Shown: one piece after another, positions 1 through 10,743 of the stretch | Layout of the letters: each line of letters opens with the position of its first letter | How positions within the stretch are numbered: the first letter of the stretch is position 1 | From: Acetobacter sp. UBA5411 | Lineage (GTDB): Bacteria; Pseudomonadota; Alphaproteobacteria; Acetobacterales; Acetobacteraceae | DNA length: 64,000 bases | Reading direction: 5' to 3' | Assembly (NCBI RefSeq): GCF_002409645.1 | Contig: NZ_DHNR01000010.1 | Location: 1 to 64,000, forward strand | The notes under the pieces: model-generated | Told to the model about the DNA's origin: nothing | The model's database searches: none | Seen by the model: the letters and a program-made list of their open reading frames with translations, nothing else | Translations under genes and position numbers: made by a program

Positions 1-873
1 CTGGAAATGTCGTCCTACATGCTCGAGCGGCTGGCGACGCTGCATTTCGACACGGCCTGCCTGCTGAACCTGACCCCGGATCATCTCGACCGGCATGGCG
101 ACATGGCAGGCTATGCCGCCGCCAAGACCCATATCTTCGACCGGATGACCGGCTCCGATCTGGCCGTCATCGGCAACGGTGATACGTGGTGCCGGGATAT
201 CGCCGCCAGCGTGAAAGCGCGGGATATTCCCGTTGAGACCATTTCGGGACAGGATGACGAGACGGCTGATTTTCATCTACATGAAGGCGCTGTCGTCAGC
301 CACGGCATGGTCATCGCCCGGCCCGGCAAGACATTACCCGGCACACACAACGCCGAAAATGCCTGCGCGGCGCTCGCCATGGCGCTGCGTCTCGGTGTCG
401 CTTCCAGCAGTCTGGCCAGCGGGATCGGAGATTTCGCCGGACTGGCGCATCGTCAGAAGCATGTCGCGGACATCAACGGCGTGGCCTATGTCGATGACAG
501 CAAGGCGACCAATGCCGACGCAGCGTCCCGTGCGCTTGGCTGCTACAGCAGGATCGTCTGGATCGCGGGTGGTGTGGCCAAGGCTGGCGGCATTGCCGAT
601 CTCGTTCCGTATTTCCCTCGGATCACCAAAACCTTCCTGATCGGGAAGGATGCGCCAATACTGGCGGAAACGTTGGCCGCGCATAAGGTGCCTTACGAGA
701 TTGTGGGCGATCTGGAGCATGCTGTTCCCGCCGCACGTCAGGTCGCCGAGACGGAAGATGCCGAGGTCGTGCTGCTCTCCCCTGCCTGCGCCAGTTTTGA
801 CCAGTTCCCGGGATTCGAGGCACGCGGCCTCCGCTTTGCCGAACTGGTGCACGCGCTGAAGGATCACGCCTGA
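1..873 (+). CDS. murD: UDP-N-acetylmuramoylalanine--D-glutamate ligase (5' partial)
   Basis: This is the C-terminal two thirds of MurD, the cytoplasmic ATP-dependent ligase that adds D-glutamate to UDP-MurNAc-L-Ala. The reading frame is open from base 1, so the start and the N-terminal ATP-binding P-loop lie outside the window. Visible Mur-ligase landmarks are NLTPDHLDRH (central domain), a GTHNAENACAALA stretch at the start of the C-terminal domain, and VDDSKATN, the MurD-type KATN motif. The stop overlaps the ftsW start by one base (TGATG), which suggests translational coupling in the division and cell-wall cluster. The identification is firm from these motifs and from the gene order. Confidence 0.95.
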   Translation: MEMSSYMLERLATLHFDTACLLNLTPDHLDRHGDMAGYAAAKTHIFDRMTGSDLAVIGNGDTWCRDIAASVKARDIPVETISGQDDETADFHLHEGAVVSHGMVIARPGKTLPGTHNAENACAALAMALRLGVASSSLASGIGDFAGLAHRQKHVADINGVAYVDDSKATNADAASRALGCYSRIVWIAGGVAKAGGIADLVPYFPRITKTFLIGKDAPILAETLAAHKVPYEIVGDLEHAVPAARQVAETEDAEVVLLSPACASFDQFPGFEARGLRFAELVHALKDHA

Positions 874-2042
874 TGGCCCGGTTTTCCCGCATCGACAACT
901 CTGCGCTCGGGCGCTGGTGGCGCAGCGTCGACCATGTGACGCTGGCCTGCGTGGGGATCCTGATCGGCTTCGGCTATATCCTGATGCTCGCCGCCAGTCC
1001 TGCGGTTGCTGTGCGTATCGGCGCATCGCGCAACATGTTCATCTTCAAGCAGGTCTTCTTCCTCACACTTGCCGGATGCGTGACCATCGCTGTGTCGATG
1101 CTCTCCCGAAAGGGCGTGATCCGGCTCGGCTTTATCGGCGGCGCGATCGCCATCGCTGCAACGGCGATGACGCTGGTGCATGGTATCGAGATCAAGGGCG
1201 CGCGTCGCTGGATCGCGCTGCCGATGATGTCCGTGCAGCCATCAGAATTTCTCAAGCCGTGCTTCGCCGTGATGACGGCATGGCTCCTCGCCAAACGACA
1301 TGAAGTCCGACGTTTTCCGGGGATGCTGCTGGCTCTCGCCTGTTACGCGGTCATCCTGATCCTGCTGAAATCCCAGCCGGATATCGGGATGCTCACCGTT
1401 GTCTCCGCCGTCTTTCTGGCCCAGCTTTTTGTGGACGGGCTGAACCTGATTCTGGTCGCAGGCGGTGTCGGCATCATGATCGCGGCCGGTATCGCGGCCT
1501 TCTTCCTGTTCCCGCATGTGCATTCCCGCGTGGAGCGCTTCCTGCACCCGGATGTAGGCGACCATTACCAGATCGACACCGCCCTGCGCGCTTTCGGTAA
1601 TGGCGGCCTGCTTGGACGTGGACCGGGTGAAGGTCGTGTGAAGGATCTGCTGCCTGACGCCCACGCCGACTTCGTGTTCGCCGTGGCGGGTGAGGAATAC
1701 GGTCTGCTGATCTGCCTGTTCATCATCGCGGTGTTTGCGACCATCGTCATCCGTGCGCTTCTGAGACTGCTGCGGGACGACGATCCGTTTCTGATCATGG
1801 CGACGGCGGGTCTTGTCACCGGCTTCGGGTTGCAGGCCTTCGTCAACATGGCTTCCACCCTGCATCTCATCCCGACCAAGGGCATGACGCTGCCGTTCAT
1901 TTCCTATGGCGGCTCTTCGGCGCTCTCGATCTCGCTGGCCATCGGCATGGTGCTCGCGCTGACGCGGCAGCGTGTGGGACAAAGCAGGCTCAGCCGCTCA
2001 CTGACGGAAACCACTCGGGGCACATGGAAAACAGCGACATGA
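873..2042 (+). CDS. ftsW: Peptidoglycan glycosyltransferase FtsW (SEDS family)
   Basis: The 389-residue product is a polytopic inner-membrane SEDS protein that polymerises septal peptidoglycan from lipid II together with a class B PBP. About ten hydrophobic segments are visible. The SEDS signatures are the loop YQIDTALRAFGNGGLLGRGP and the C-terminal PTKGMTLPFISYGGSS. The start ATG overlaps the murD stop by one base, and the stop overlaps the preferred murG start by three bases. Cluster position distinguishes it from RodA, which has similar motifs. Confidence 0.95.
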   Translation: MARFSRIDNSALGRWWRSVDHVTLACVGILIGFGYILMLAASPAVAVRIGASRNMFIFKQVFFLTLAGCVTIAVSMLSRKGVIRLGFIGGAIAIAATAMTLVHGIEIKGARRWIALPMMSVQPSEFLKPCFAVMTAWLLAKRHEVRRFPGMLLALACYAVILILLKSQPDIGMLTVVSAVFLAQLFVDGLNLILVAGGVGIMIAAGIAAFFLFPHVHSRVERFLHPDVGDHYQIDTALRAFGNGGLLGRGPGEGRVKDLLPDAHADFVFAVAGEEYGLLICLFIIAVFATIVIRALLRLLRDDDPFLIMATAGLVTGFGLQAFVNMASTLHLIPTKGMTLPFISYGGSSALSISLAIGMVLALTRQRVGQSRLSRSLTETTRGTWKTAT

Positions 2043-3256
2043 ACACGCAGGCGAACCTCTCCCCGACCGGTCCCATTGTCATTGCGGCAGGCGGCACTGG
2101 CGGTCATTTTTTCCCCGCCGAGGCGCTCGCCGATGTGCTGGTCGGGCGCGGCTACCGTGTCGCCCTGATGACGGATGCGCGGGCGGGTAAACGCACCTCC
2201 GGCGTTTTCGCCACGGCGGATCAGTTCATCCTGCCGGGCGCGGGCGTCGCAGGGCGCGGCCCGATCCGCGCGCTTAAAGGTGGTCTCGCCCTTCTGCGTG
2301 GCGCAAAGGAAGCCCGCAGTATCATGGCGAAACTGCGCCCGGCTGCCGTGGTCGGGTTTGGTGGTTATCCTTCCGTCCCGCCTCTGCTCGGTGCGCGTCT
2401 TCTGCCCGGCTCATCGCGCCCGAAGATCATCCTGCATGAAGGCAACGCCGTTCTGGGCAAGGCCAACGCCTTCCTTGCCCGCTTCGCGGACGGGATCGGC
2501 ACGTCTTTCAGTGAAGTCAAAGGGCTGCCTTCCGGCGCTCACGTCGCGCTGACCGGCATGCCCGTGCGTCCCGCCATCGCCGCTCTTGCAGGCGAAGGCT
2601 ACACACCGCCGGGCGATCTCATTCATCTGCTGATCTGGGGCGGCTCGCTGGGGGCTCGGATCTTTTCCGATATCGTTCCCGGCGCTCTGGCGGCCCTGCC
2701 GCTCGCCATTCGTGAGCGCCTGCAGATCACGCAGCAGGTGCGTGCCGAGGATCTCGAGCGGGTTCGGACGGCCTATGAATCCTATGGCATCGCCGCCACC
2801 TTGGCCCCTTTCTTCCCGAATGTGGCTGAACTCATGCAGCAGGCGCATCTGGTGATCGGTCGCGCAGGCGGTTCATCGGTGGCGGAACTGGAAGTGGCCG
2901 GTCGTCCCTCCATTCTCGTGCCGCTGCCGGTCGCCGCGAGTGACGAACAGACCGCCAACGCCCAAGCCCTTGAAGGCGTTGGCGCAGCCTGGCTCTTCCG
3001 GCAGCCAACCTTCACCGTGGACGCCCTGACGCCTCTGCTGACCATGATGCTGACCGACACGGGCATTCTCACTGCCGCCGCTTCCGCCGCCGCAAAGCTG
3101 GGCCGTCCGGATGCGGCGGAACGTCTGGCCGATCTGGTCGAGACGACCTTGCATCACGGGTCCGGTGGACGCTATTCCTCGCCAATTCCCCCTTCCCCTG
3201 CGTCTTCCCAGCCATCTTCGGGACACGCTGCCACGACTGTGGAGTCCAAGCCATGA
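2039..3256 (+). CDS. murG: UDP-N-acetylglucosamine--MurNAc-(pentapeptide) pyrophosphoryl-undecaprenol GlcNAc transferase
   Basis: MurG is the GT-B enzyme on the inner face of the membrane that turns lipid I into lipid II. The glycine-rich N-terminal loop [16 protein letters not shown], the [11 protein letters not shown] segment, GGSLGAR and the UDP-GlcNAc-binding [14 protein letters not shown] region are all present. The frame is open from an ATG at 2024, but the ATG at 2039 makes an ATGA overlap with the ftsW stop, as at the following junctions. It also places the nucleotide loop at the usual distance from the N-terminus, so 2039 is preferred (405 residues). The C-terminus carries a Pro/Ser-rich tail of about 30 residues that is not part of the family core. 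It overlaps murC by four bases. Confidence 0.95.
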   Translation: MNTQANLSPTGPIVIAAGGTGGHFFPAEALADVLVGRGYRVALMTDARAGKRTSGVFATADQFILPGAGVAGRGPIRALKGGLALLRGAKEARSIMAKLRPAAVVGFGGYPSVPPLLGARLLPGSSRPKIILHEGNAVLGKANAFLARFADGIGTSFSEVKGLPSGAHVALTGMPVRPAIAALAGEGYTPPGDLIHLLIWGGSLGARIFSDIVPGALAALPLAIRERLQITQQVRAEDLERVRTAYESYGIAATLAPFFPNVAELMQQAHLVIGRAGGSSVAELEVAGRPSILVPLPVAASDEQTANAQALEGVGAAWLFRQPTFTVDALTPLLTMMLTDTGILTAAASAAAKLGRPDAAERLADLVETTLHHGSGGRYSSPIPPSPASSQPSSGHAATTVESKP

Positions 3257-4680
3257 GAGCCCTGCCGCTGACAATCGGTACCATTCATTTCGTCGGTATC
3301 GGCGGCATCGGCATGTCTGGCATCGCCGAAGTGCTCCATATGCTGGGCTACAAGGTGCAGGGCTCGGACATGAACGATGGCGCGAACGTCCAGCGTCTTC
3401 GGGCTCTCGGCATTTCAGTCACCATCGGCCATGACGCCGCCAATCTCGGACAGGCGCAGGTTGTGGTGATTTCCACAGCCGTCAAGCGCGACAATCCGGA
3501 AGTGGTCGCCGCCCGTTCGCGCCTGATCCCGGTTGTGCGCCGTGCGGAAATGCTCGCCGAACTGATGCGTCTGCGCTGGTCCGTCGCCGTCGGCGGCACT
3601 CACGGCAAGACGACCACGACCAGCCTGATCGCCGCTGTTCTGGAAGCGTCCAAGCTCGACCCGACTGTTATCAATGGCGGCATCATCGAGGCCTACGGCA
3701 CCAACACCCGCATGGGCAAGGGCGAGTGGATGGTGGTGGAAGCCGACGAAAGTGACGGCTCGTTCCTGCGTCTGCCTTCCGTGATTTCCGTCGTCACCAA
3801 CATGGACCCGGAGCATCTCGACCACTGGGGGTCAGCGGAAGCGATGGAAGCGGGCTATGACCAGTTCGTCTCCAACGTGCCGTTCTACGGTTTTGCCGTT
3901 CTCTGCATCGACCATCCAGCCGTTCAGCAGATGATCCCGCGTCTTTCGGACCATCGCGTCGTCACCTACGGCTTCTCGCCGCAGGCTGATGTGCGGGCCG
4001 AGAAAGTCATCACCGACAAGCTCGGCGCGACCTTTGAAGTGCAGATCACCGATCGCACCCGTCGCCGCACCCGCAAGGCCGGTCCGTTCCGTCTGCCGAT
4101 GCTCGGCAACCACAACGTGCAGAACGCTCTCGCCGCCATTGCCGTCGCGACCGAGATGGATATCGACGACGCCACCATCCGTTCGGGTCTGGCGTCTTTC
4201 CGTGGTGTGAAGCGCCGCTTCACCCGTTGTGGCGAAGCGAACGGCATCACCGTGATTGACGATTACGGTCATCACCCGGTCGAGATCGCCGCCGTGCTGA
4301 AGGCCGCCCGTCAGGCTGGAGCGCGTCAGGTCATCGCCGTGATGCAGCCGCACCGCTATTCCCGCATGCAGATGCTGTTCAACGATTTCTGCACCTGTAT
4401 GAACGACGCTGACACGGTCATTGTGTCTGATGTTTATGCCGCCGGTGAAGATCCCATTGAAGGCTTCAACCGCGACAGACTGGTCGAGGGCCTGCGTGAG
4501 CGTGGTCATCGCTCGGTTGTGCCGCTGACCGACCCGGCGCATCTGGCGGAGATGATCAACGCCATGGCCAAGCCGGGCGATTATGTCGTCTGCCTCGGCG
4601 CAGGCACCATCACCAACTGGGCACATGCGCTGCCGAGCGAACTTCTGGCGCTTCAGGCGAAGCAGAAAGGCGCGGCATGA
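3253..4680 (+). CDS. murC: UDP-N-acetylmuramate--L-alanine ligase
   Basis: MurC starts the stem peptide by adding L-alanine to UDP-MurNAc in the cytoplasm. The 475 residues show the N-terminal UDP-binding [14 protein letters not shown], the ATP P-loop [11 protein letters not shown] near residue 115, the [11 protein letters not shown] segment and [12 protein letters not shown] in the C-terminal domain. Length is normal for the family. Both ends make ATGA overlaps with murG and murB. Confidence 0.97.
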   Translation: MRALPLTIGTIHFVGIGGIGMSGIAEVLHMLGYKVQGSDMNDGANVQRLRALGISVTIGHDAANLGQAQVVVISTAVKRDNPEVVAARSRLIPVVRRAEMLAELMRLRWSVAVGGTHGKTTTTSLIAAVLEASKLDPTVINGGIIEAYGTNTRMGKGEWMVVEADESDGSFLRLPSVISVVTNMDPEHLDHWGSAEAMEAGYDQFVSNVPFYGFAVLCIDHPAVQQMIPRLSDHRVVTYGFSPQADVRAEKVITDKLGATFEVQITDRTRRRTRKAGPFRLPMLGNHNVQNALAAIAVATEMDIDDATIRSGLASFRGVKRRFTRCGEANGITVIDDYGHHPVEIAAVLKAARQAGARQVIAVMQPHRYSRMQMLFNDFCTCMNDADTVIVSDVYAAGEDPIEGFNRDRLVEGLRERGHRSVVPLTDPAHLAEMINAMAKPGDYVVCLGAGTITNWAHALPSELLALQAKQKGAA

Positions 4681-5648
4681 CCAACGCCCCCGCCTCTTCG
4701 CACCTGACGGCTGGCGACGTTATCGCCGCTTCGCTTGGCGATGTGCGGGGACGCGTGTCCGTCAATCAGCCTCTGGGCGCACGAAGCTGGTTCCGCGTTG
4801 GTGGCCCGGCTGAATGTCTGTTCCAGCCCGCTGACACGGATGACCTTGTCACAGCCATGCAGCGTCTTTCACCGGAAATCCCGGTGACGACGCTTGGAGC
4901 CTGCTCGAATGTCATCATTCGTGATGGCGGCATTCCCGGTCTGGTGATCCGTCTGGGCGGTGCTTTTTCCGGCATCGAGGTTGACGGAAACGGCCTGATT
5001 GTAGGTGGCGCAGCGCTTGATGCGACGGTGGCCGAGACGTCCGCCAGCAAGGGTCTTGGCGGCCTTGAATTTCTGGCTGGCATCCCCGGCTCCATCGGCG
5101 GTGCCGTTCGCATGAACGCCGGAGCCTATGGGTCCGACATGGCGACGGTGCTTGACTGGGCCGAGATTGTTTCCCGCGACGGTACGCTACTGCATCTTGA
5201 AGCCTCCGCGTTACGGTTTGGCTATCGCCGCTCCGCCCTGCCGGACGGTGCTGTGGTGGTGCGGGCGCGTCTGCGTGGCGAACCGACGGAACAGAGCATC
5301 GTCTCTGGCCGCATCGCGGAAATCCGTGCCGCGCGTGAAGGTTCGCAGCCGGTACGGGCACGAACCGGCGGCTCCACGTTCCGTAACCCGTCGCCCGATA
5401 TCAGTGACAAGAAGGCCTGGCAGCTTGTCGACAGGGCGGGTTGCCGTGGTCTGACCATCGGCGGAGCGCAGATCAGCGAGAAGCACTGCAACTTCATGCT
5501 CAATACCGGCGATGCGACAGCGGCGGATCTGGAAGCGCTGGGCGAAGAAGTCCGCAAGCGTGTGCTGGAGAAATCAGGCGTCAATCTTCAGTGGGAGATC
5601 AAGCGCATCGGGCTGAAAGCCTCTGAAACAAAGGGAGATGCGGCATGA
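4677..5648 (+). CDS. murB: UDP-N-acetylenolpyruvoylglucosamine reductase
   Basis: MurB is the FAD-dependent reductase that completes UDP-MurNAc. The 323 residues show the FAD-binding pieces [24 protein letters not shown] and [18 protein letters not shown], then GGSTFRNP carrying the catalytic serine and a C-terminal LQWEIKRIG carrying the conserved glutamate. This layout fits type II MurB. Start and stop both form ATGA overlaps with murC and ddl. Confidence 0.96.
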   Translation: MTNAPASSHLTAGDVIAASLGDVRGRVSVNQPLGARSWFRVGGPAECLFQPADTDDLVTAMQRLSPEIPVTTLGACSNVIIRDGGIPGLVIRLGGAFSGIEVDGNGLIVGGAALDATVAETSASKGLGGLEFLAGIPGSIGGAVRMNAGAYGSDMATVLDWAEIVSRDGTLLHLEASALRFGYRRSALPDGAVVVRARLRGEPTEQSIVSGRIAEIRAAREGSQPVRARTGGSTFRNPSPDISDKKAWQLVDRAGCRGLTIGGAQISEKHCNFMLNTGDATAADLEALGEEVRKRVLEKSGVNLQWEIKRIGLKASETKGDAA

Positions 5649-6628
5649 GCGCGCCACAGCAGAACAAGGGACGGATTACGGTTCTGATGGGGGGTGCCTC
5701 GGCAGAACGCGAGGTCAGTCTGTCCTCCGGCAAAGGCGTGGTCGCGGCTCTGAAGGAAGCTGGTTACGACGCACAGGGTCTGGATGTTACCCGTGATCTG
5801 GCGGCGGTTGTTGCCGGTCTGGCGGCACAGAAGCCTGTTGCCGTTTTCAACGCGCTGCATGGTCGTTTTGGCGAGGATGGGGCCATTCAGGGCGTGCTGG
5901 AATGGCTCGGTTTGCCCTACACGCATTCCGGTCTCCGTGCTTCCGCCAACGCCATGGACAAGGAAGCGTCCCGACAGATTTTCATGACGGCCGATCTTCC
6001 CGTTGCCGAAGGGCGCGTCGTCTCAATCAATGAACTGGCTGAGAAAGACCCGCTCCCCCTGCCCTACGTGGTGAAGCCACTTGATGAAGGCTCGTCTGTC
6101 GGCGTTTCCATCGTGCGCAACACCAACCAGCGTGCGCAGGTTGTCGAAGAATGGCGTTACGGCCCAGTGGCGCTGGTGGAGCAGTATATTCCCGGTCGCG
6201 AAATCACGGTCGGCGTCCTTGATGATGGGCCGGACGGTCCTCGCGCCCTGACCGTGACCGACATCACACCCAACGCCGGGTCCGGTCATGACTTCTACGA
6301 CTATGCCGCCAAATATGGTGCAGGCGGCAGTCGTCACACACTGCCTGCCGAGATTCATCCGGACGATTTCGCCCGCGCCTGCGAACTGGCGGTCGCTGCG
6401 CACAAGGCTCTTGGCTGCTCTGGAGCCTCTCGTTCCGACTTCCGTTATGACGACACCAAAGGTGACGGACACGGACAGATCGTACTGCTGGAAGTCAATA
6501 CGCAGCCGGGCATGACGCCAACATCGCTTCTGCCGGAACAGGCGGCCTATTGCGGTATTTCCTATTCCGAACTCTGTGACCTTCTGGTGCAGGACGCCCT
6601 CCGTCGGGCGGACGCCACGCGCCGATGA
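5645..6628 (+). CDS. ddl: D-alanine--D-alanine ligase
   Basis: This ATP-grasp ligase makes the D-Ala-D-Ala dipeptide that MurF adds to the stem peptide. The 327 residues begin with MGGASAEREVSLSSGKGV, followed by FNALHGRFGEDGAIQGVLE, the ATP-grasp stretch PYVVKPLDEGSSVGV and the C-terminal metal-binding LEVNTQPGMTPTSLLPEQA. All key motifs are intact. It is embedded in the cluster with ATGA overlaps on both sides. Confidence 0.96.
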   Translation: MSAPQQNKGRITVLMGGASAEREVSLSSGKGVVAALKEAGYDAQGLDVTRDLAAVVAGLAAQKPVAVFNALHGRFGEDGAIQGVLEWLGLPYTHSGLRASANAMDKEASRQIFMTADLPVAEGRVVSINELAEKDPLPLPYVVKPLDEGSSVGVSIVRNTNQRAQVVEEWRYGPVALVEQYIPGREITVGVLDDGPDGPRALTVTDITPNAGSGHDFYDYAAKYGAGGSRHTLPAEIHPDDFARACELAVAAHKALGCSGASRSDFRYDDTKGDGHGQIVLLEVNTQPGMTPTSLLPEQAAYCGISYSELCDLLVQDALRRADATRR

Positions 6629-7689
6629 AGCGACCGTCTTCGCCTTCTCCGGAACGCCGCGAAGCAGGAAGCGGCGATCGTTTCCGCCACACGAACAAGG
6701 CGGATCGACCGTCGGCGGTCGCCCTTTTTCTGCGCCGTCACAAGGGAAAGCTGAAGTTTCTGGCCATTACAGGCGTGCTGGGTGTGGGAGCGTGGGTGTT
6801 TCTGTCCATGCACGGAACACAGGGACTTGTTGGTCCGCTCAAGGCGAAGATTGAGGCGGAAATTCCTCTCAAGGTGACGGAAATCCGGGTCGAGGGAGCG
6901 AATCTCACCAGTCAGAACGCCATCCATGAAGCGCTCGGCGTGTCGGTCGGTGACCCGATGCTCGGCTTCGATGTCAAGGCGGCCCGTGAGCGCCTGAACG
7001 ATCTACCCTTTGTCGAGAACGCTACGGTAGGGCGGCGATTCTCCGGACTGATCGTGGTGCATCTCACGGAACGCCCCCCTTTCGCCATCTGGCAGCACAA
7101 GGGTCAGTTCGTGCCTATCGACCGGGACGGCAACCCGGTTCCGGACAAGGGCATGACCAGCAGGGACGCTCAGGCGTTCATGCAGCTCCCTCTTGTTGTT
7201 GGAGAAGGGGCTGATCATGCGGCGGCCGAGCTTCTGGATGCTCTGGCGAAAACACCGGATGTAAAAGCCCACATGACAGCCGCTACCCTGATCAACATGC
7301 GGCGCTGGACGTTGACGCTGAAAGACGGAACCTCGGTCTATCTGCCTGAAGCGGCAGAACCGCAGGCGCTGACCCGACTGGAAGAACTTCAGAAACGGTT
7401 TGACCTGCTGGATCGTCCGGTCGAAATCATCGACCTGCGCCTGCCGGACCGCCTGACCATCCGGGAGCGTCCGGCTCCGGCTGCGAGCGATGCTGCTGCC
7501 TCGGAAGATCAGGACCACACGGCAAAATCCAATAGCCAGTCTCAGGCTCCCGTCGCTCACGATGAGGCGACTCCCAAGGTTGCACCTGCGAAAAAGCCGA
7601 AACGCACGGATGAGGGTGACAGACGCCCTTCATCCTTCCACGATGATAACGAACATGCCCACAATAACGGAGGAGCTCTTCCAGCATGA
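6625..7689 (+). CDS. ftsQ: Cell division protein FtsQ
   Basis: FtsQ is a bitopic membrane protein that links the early Z-ring proteins to the septal synthases through FtsB and FtsL. A basic cytoplasmic tail of about 42 residues precedes one membrane segment (roughly 43-62). A POTRA domain follows at about 76-146, then the FtsQ beta domain. The last 60-70 residues are a charged Ala/Pro/Lys-rich tail of low complexity, longer than usual. The start overlaps ddl and the stop overlaps ftsA, both as ATGA. Confidence 0.93.
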   Translation: MKRPSSPSPERREAGSGDRFRHTNKADRPSAVALFLRRHKGKLKFLAITGVLGVGAWVFLSMHGTQGLVGPLKAKIEAEIPLKVTEIRVEGANLTSQNAIHEALGVSVGDPMLGFDVKAARERLNDLPFVENATVGRRFSGLIVVHLTERPPFAIWQHKGQFVPIDRDGNPVPDKGMTSRDAQAFMQLPLVVGEGADHAAAELLDALAKTPDVKAHMTAATLINMRRWTLTLKDGTSVYLPEAAEPQALTRLEELQKRFDLLDRPVEIIDLRLPDRLTIRERPAPAASDAAASEDQDHTAKSNSQSQAPVAHDEATPKVAPAKKPKRTDEGDRRPSSFHDDNEHAHNNGGALPA

Positions 7690-9062
7690 ACGATCTGATC
7701 GTTTCCGGACTCTCCTCCAAATCCCTGATTCCCAGAAAAGCATCGCGCCCCCGGGAACATGACCACGCGGACTCGCAGGATTCGTCTGGCAGCCTGCTCA
7801 ACCTCGCTGAAGGCAAGCCGGAACAGCGTGCATGGCGCAGTGGACTGGTCGGTGTTCTGGATATTGGCTCGACAAAGATTACCTGCCTGATCGGCAAGGG
7901 CGAACCCAACGGAAAATTGCGGGTTCTGGGTCATGGCTGGCTGCGCTCCAATGGCGTCAAAAACGGCGCGATTGTCGATCTGAAAGCGGCCGAGGCCATC
8001 ATCCGGCATGTGGTCGGCAATGCCGAACGCGAAGCCGAGCGTTCATTGGGCAAGGTTGTGGTCAACCTGTCCTGTGGTCATCCGGAAAGCCTTCTGTTCA
8101 ATGTTCACTGGCCGATTGGCGGCCGTGAAATCACGGACAACGATATTCGTCGAATTGTCACGGAAGGCCGGATGAAAGCGCAGTCGGAAGGCCGCGCCGT
8201 CATCCATACTCTGCCGCTGGATTTTGCGGTTGATGAGACGGACGGCGTGACCGACCCACGCGGGCATCTGTGCGAGCAACTTCGCGCCCGCCTGCATGTG
8301 ATCGACGCCTCCTCGACGGCGCTTCGGACTCTGGATGCGCTGCTGGGACGGGCGGAACTGAAGCTTGACGCTCTGGTATCCGCCCCTCTGGCTGCCGGTC
8401 TGGCGGTCACCAACGCAGATCAGCGTATGGTGGGCACCACCGTGATCGAGATGGGTGGCGGCACCACGTCTCTTGCCGTTTTTGCAGAAGGTCAGCTGCT
8501 GCACACCGCCCAGATCGGAATCGGCGGAGAGCATGTCACCCGCGATATCGCCCGCGGTCTGGGAACGTCCACGGACAACGCCGAGCGTCTAAAGACGATG
8601 CACGGACATGCTGATCTTTCAGCCGATAATGACGGCGTCACCATCCGCATCGAGCGACAGGGCGCGGACATGCCGATGTTCGAGGCGATTCCCCGTGCGG
8701 CGCTGGGCGATATCATCCGCCCCAGAATCGAGGAAACCTTCGAACTGGTCCGGGATCGTCTCGACAATGCCGGGCTGGGGCATCTGGCTGGCGGGCGTGT
8801 GATCCTCTCCGGCGGAGGCTCGCTGCTGGACGGTGTTGGCTCCGTCGCGGCACGAATTCTGAACCGTCACGTCCGGCTCGGTCGTCCGCATAATGTCATC
8901 GGTCTGCCTGACGCCTGCACCACTGCAAGCTTCTCCACCACCGTGGGTCTGCTGACCTGGGCGGCCTCGGCGGAGCGCCCTTTTGGCGATATCGAGTTCA
9001 GCGAAGAACGTCCGACAGGTTTTTTAAACCGCTTGGTCTCTTTCATCCGGGATCGCGTCTGA
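7686..9062 (+). CDS. ftsA: Cell division protein FtsA
   Basis: FtsA is the actin-like protein that anchors FtsZ to the membrane. The 458 residues carry the phosphate-1 motif VLDIGSTKITCLIG near residue 57, a second nucleotide motif EMGGGTTSLAVFAEG, and the adenosine-motif region ILSGGGSLLDGVG. The C-terminus ends in an amphipathic stretch, FLNRLVSFIRDRV, typical of the membrane-targeting helix. An N-terminal extension of about 50 residues before the actin fold is present. The gene overlaps ftsQ and precedes ftsZ by 110 bases. Confidence 0.95.
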   Translation: MNDLIVSGLSSKSLIPRKASRPREHDHADSQDSSGSLLNLAEGKPEQRAWRSGLVGVLDIGSTKITCLIGKGEPNGKLRVLGHGWLRSNGVKNGAIVDLKAAEAIIRHVVGNAEREAERSLGKVVVNLSCGHPESLLFNVHWPIGGREITDNDIRRIVTEGRMKAQSEGRAVIHTLPLDFAVDETDGVTDPRGHLCEQLRARLHVIDASSTALRTLDALLGRAELKLDALVSAPLAAGLAVTNADQRMVGTTVIEMGGGTTSLAVFAEGQLLHTAQIGIGGEHVTRDIARGLGTSTDNAERLKTMHGHADLSADNDGVTIRIERQGADMPMFEAIPRAALGDIIRPRIEETFELVRDRLDNAGLGHLAGGRVILSGGGSLLDGVGSVAARILNRHVRLGRPHNVIGLPDACTTASFSTTVGLLTWAASAERPFGDIEFSEERPTGFLNRLVSFIRDRV

Positions 9063-9088
9063 CATGCTGTCATCGATATGTTTATAGT
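9059..9088 (+). promoter_or_regulatory. Candidate sigma70-type promoter for ftsZ
   Basis: CTGACA (9059-9064) and TATAGT (9083-9088) are separated by 18 bases in the only sizeable gap between ftsA and ftsZ. The match is read by eye and is not tested. It would allow ftsZ to be expressed independently of the upstream cluster. Confidence 0.35.
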
Positions 9089-9172
9089 GTTGGATAAGTT
9101 TTGATTCACCCATCGAGTCGCGCGATGTAGTATGGCGGCTCACCAGCGCCGGTCCCGTCCAAGGAAGTGTAA

Positions 9173-10684
9173 ATGACTCTGAACCTCACCGTTCCCCCGC
9201 AGCACCATGCAGATTTCTCACCGAAGATCACGGTCATCGGTGTGGGGGGTGGTGGCACGAATGCCGTGGACAACATGATTCTCGCCGATCTGAAAGGCGT
9301 GGAATTCGTGGTGGCCAATACGGATGCCCAGCAGCTCTCAAGCAGCCGTGCAGATCGCCGCATTCAGCTTGGTCCGCATCTGACGCAGGGACTGGGCGCG
9401 GGTGCAAAGCCGGAGATTGGACGGGCAGCGGCGGAAGAAGCGGCGGACGAACTTTCCCGTCATCTTGAAGGCTCGCACATGGTCTTCGTGACGGCTGGCA
9501 TGGGTGGCGGCACAGGCACGGGTGCGGCGCCGATCGTGGCGCGGATGGCGCGTGAGCGTGGCATTCTGACCGTTGGCGTGGTGACAAAGCCGTTCAGCTT
9601 CGAGGGACCGCGCCGTGCGAAGGCTGCGGAAGAGGGCATCGCCGAGCTTCAGCAGTATGTCGACACGCTGATCGTCATTCCCAACCAGAATCTTTTCCGC
9701 ATGGCGAATGAACGCACCACCTACAAGGATGCGTTCAAGATGGCCGACAACGTCCTTTATATGGGCGTGCGTGGCGTGACCGATCTGATGGTGGCTCCGG
9801 GCCTCGTGAACCTCGACTTTGCCGATATCCGCACTGTCATGGCGGAAATGGGCAAGGCTATGATGGGTACTGGCGAGGCCGAGGGTGAAGACCGCGCCCG
9901 TCTTGCCGCGGAAGCCGCGATTTCGAACCCGCTGCTCGAAGACACCTCAATGGCAGGTGCCCGTGGACTGCTGATCAACATCACCGGCGGTGATGATCTG
10001 ACGCTGTTCGAGGTCGATCAGGCAGCCAACCGCATCCGCGAGGAAGTGGCCGAAGACGCCAACATCATCTTCGGTTCCGCGATTGATCCTGATCTGGATG
10101 GCAAGATCCGTGTTTCCGTCGTGGCCACAGGCATCGACATGCCTTCCTCCAAGGCGCAGCAGAAGGCCGAGGAACAGGCCGCTGCCGCTCAGCAACAGGA
10201 AGAACAGGCTGCTGCCAACGCTGCCCAGAATGCTCCGCAGGCAGGCGGTCAGCCGCCAATGTTCGGTGGTGGCATGCAGGCAGCCCGTAATGCACCGCCT
10301 GCCGGTCATCCAAATGGAGTCGCCGCCGGACAGCCTCAGCGCCAGACACCGAACTTCAATCAGCAGCCAGCTCCGGGACAATCAGCACCGTCCAACGCAA
10401 CGCCTCGGGCTGCTTCGCCACGGGATGGGTTGTTCACCAGCAACACGCGCTCACCGGCTCCGGCTCCCCGCGCTCCTGAGCCAGCACCGGCGCGCAGCAG
10501 CCTGTTCGGTCTCATGACCGGCGTGCTGCGTCGCCCTGCTGCCGAGCCTCGCGAAACACGACAGGAGCCGGCTCCGCAGGTTACGCCGGCCCAGCGTAAC
10601 GAACAGCAGGAAGGCCCGACCGTGCGTCCTGCTCAGGGTGATGATGGTCTGGACATTCCGGCCTTCATGCGCCGTCCGTCCTGA
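9173..10684 (+). CDS. ftsZ: Cell division protein FtsZ
   Basis: FtsZ is the tubulin-like GTPase that forms the division ring. The nucleotide loop [13 protein letters not shown] lies near residue 23 and the tubulin signature [10 protein letters not shown] at about 111-120. The T7 loop region [11 protein letters not shown] is intact. At 503 residues it is longer than the 380-400 of many FtsZs because of a linker of about 160 residues rich in Gln, Ala and Pro (from about 325). It ends in the conserved C-terminal peptide [10 protein letters not shown] that binds FtsA and other partners. A long linker is common in alphaproteobacteria. The start ATG is preceded by AAGGAAG. Confidence 0.97.
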   Translation: MTLNLTVPPQHHADFSPKITVIGVGGGGTNAVDNMILADLKGVEFVVANTDAQQLSSSRADRRIQLGPHLTQGLGAGAKPEIGRAAAEEAADELSRHLEGSHMVFVTAGMGGGTGTGAAPIVARMARERGILTVGVVTKPFSFEGPRRAKAAEEGIAELQQYVDTLIVIPNQNLFRMANERTTYKDAFKMADNVLYMGVRGVTDLMVAPGLVNLDFADIRTVMAEMGKAMMGTGEAEGEDRARLAAEAAISNPLLEDTSMAGARGLLINITGGDDLTLFEVDQAANRIREEVAEDANIIFGSAIDPDLDGKIRVSVVATGIDMPSSKAQQKAEEQAAAAQQQEEQAAANAAQNAPQAGGQPPMFGGGMQAARNAPPAGHPNGVAAGQPQRQTPNFNQQPAPGQSAPSNATPRAASPRDGLFTSNTRSPAPAPRAPEPAPARSSLFGLMTGVLRRPAAEPRETRQEPAPQVTPAQRNEQQEGPTVRPAQGDDGLDIPAFMRRPS

Positions 10685-10717
10685 CAGATCTGCGTAAAAC
10701 TCTGACATTTCAGAAAA

Positions 10718-10743
10718 TCGGGGCTTAACGGCCCCTTTTTTTT
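10718..10743 (+). terminator. Rho-independent terminator after ftsZ
   Basis: GGGGC (10720-10724) pairs with GCCCC (10731-10735) around a six-base loop and is followed directly by eight T residues (10736-10743). It closes the division cluster 36 bases after the ftsZ stop. Confidence 0.85.

Noticed and set aside
3832..4626. Long minus-strand frame opposite murC
   Set aside because: Antisense of a well-supported gene in GC-rich DNA; its composition (many His, Val, Gly, Asp) is typical of a shadow frame.
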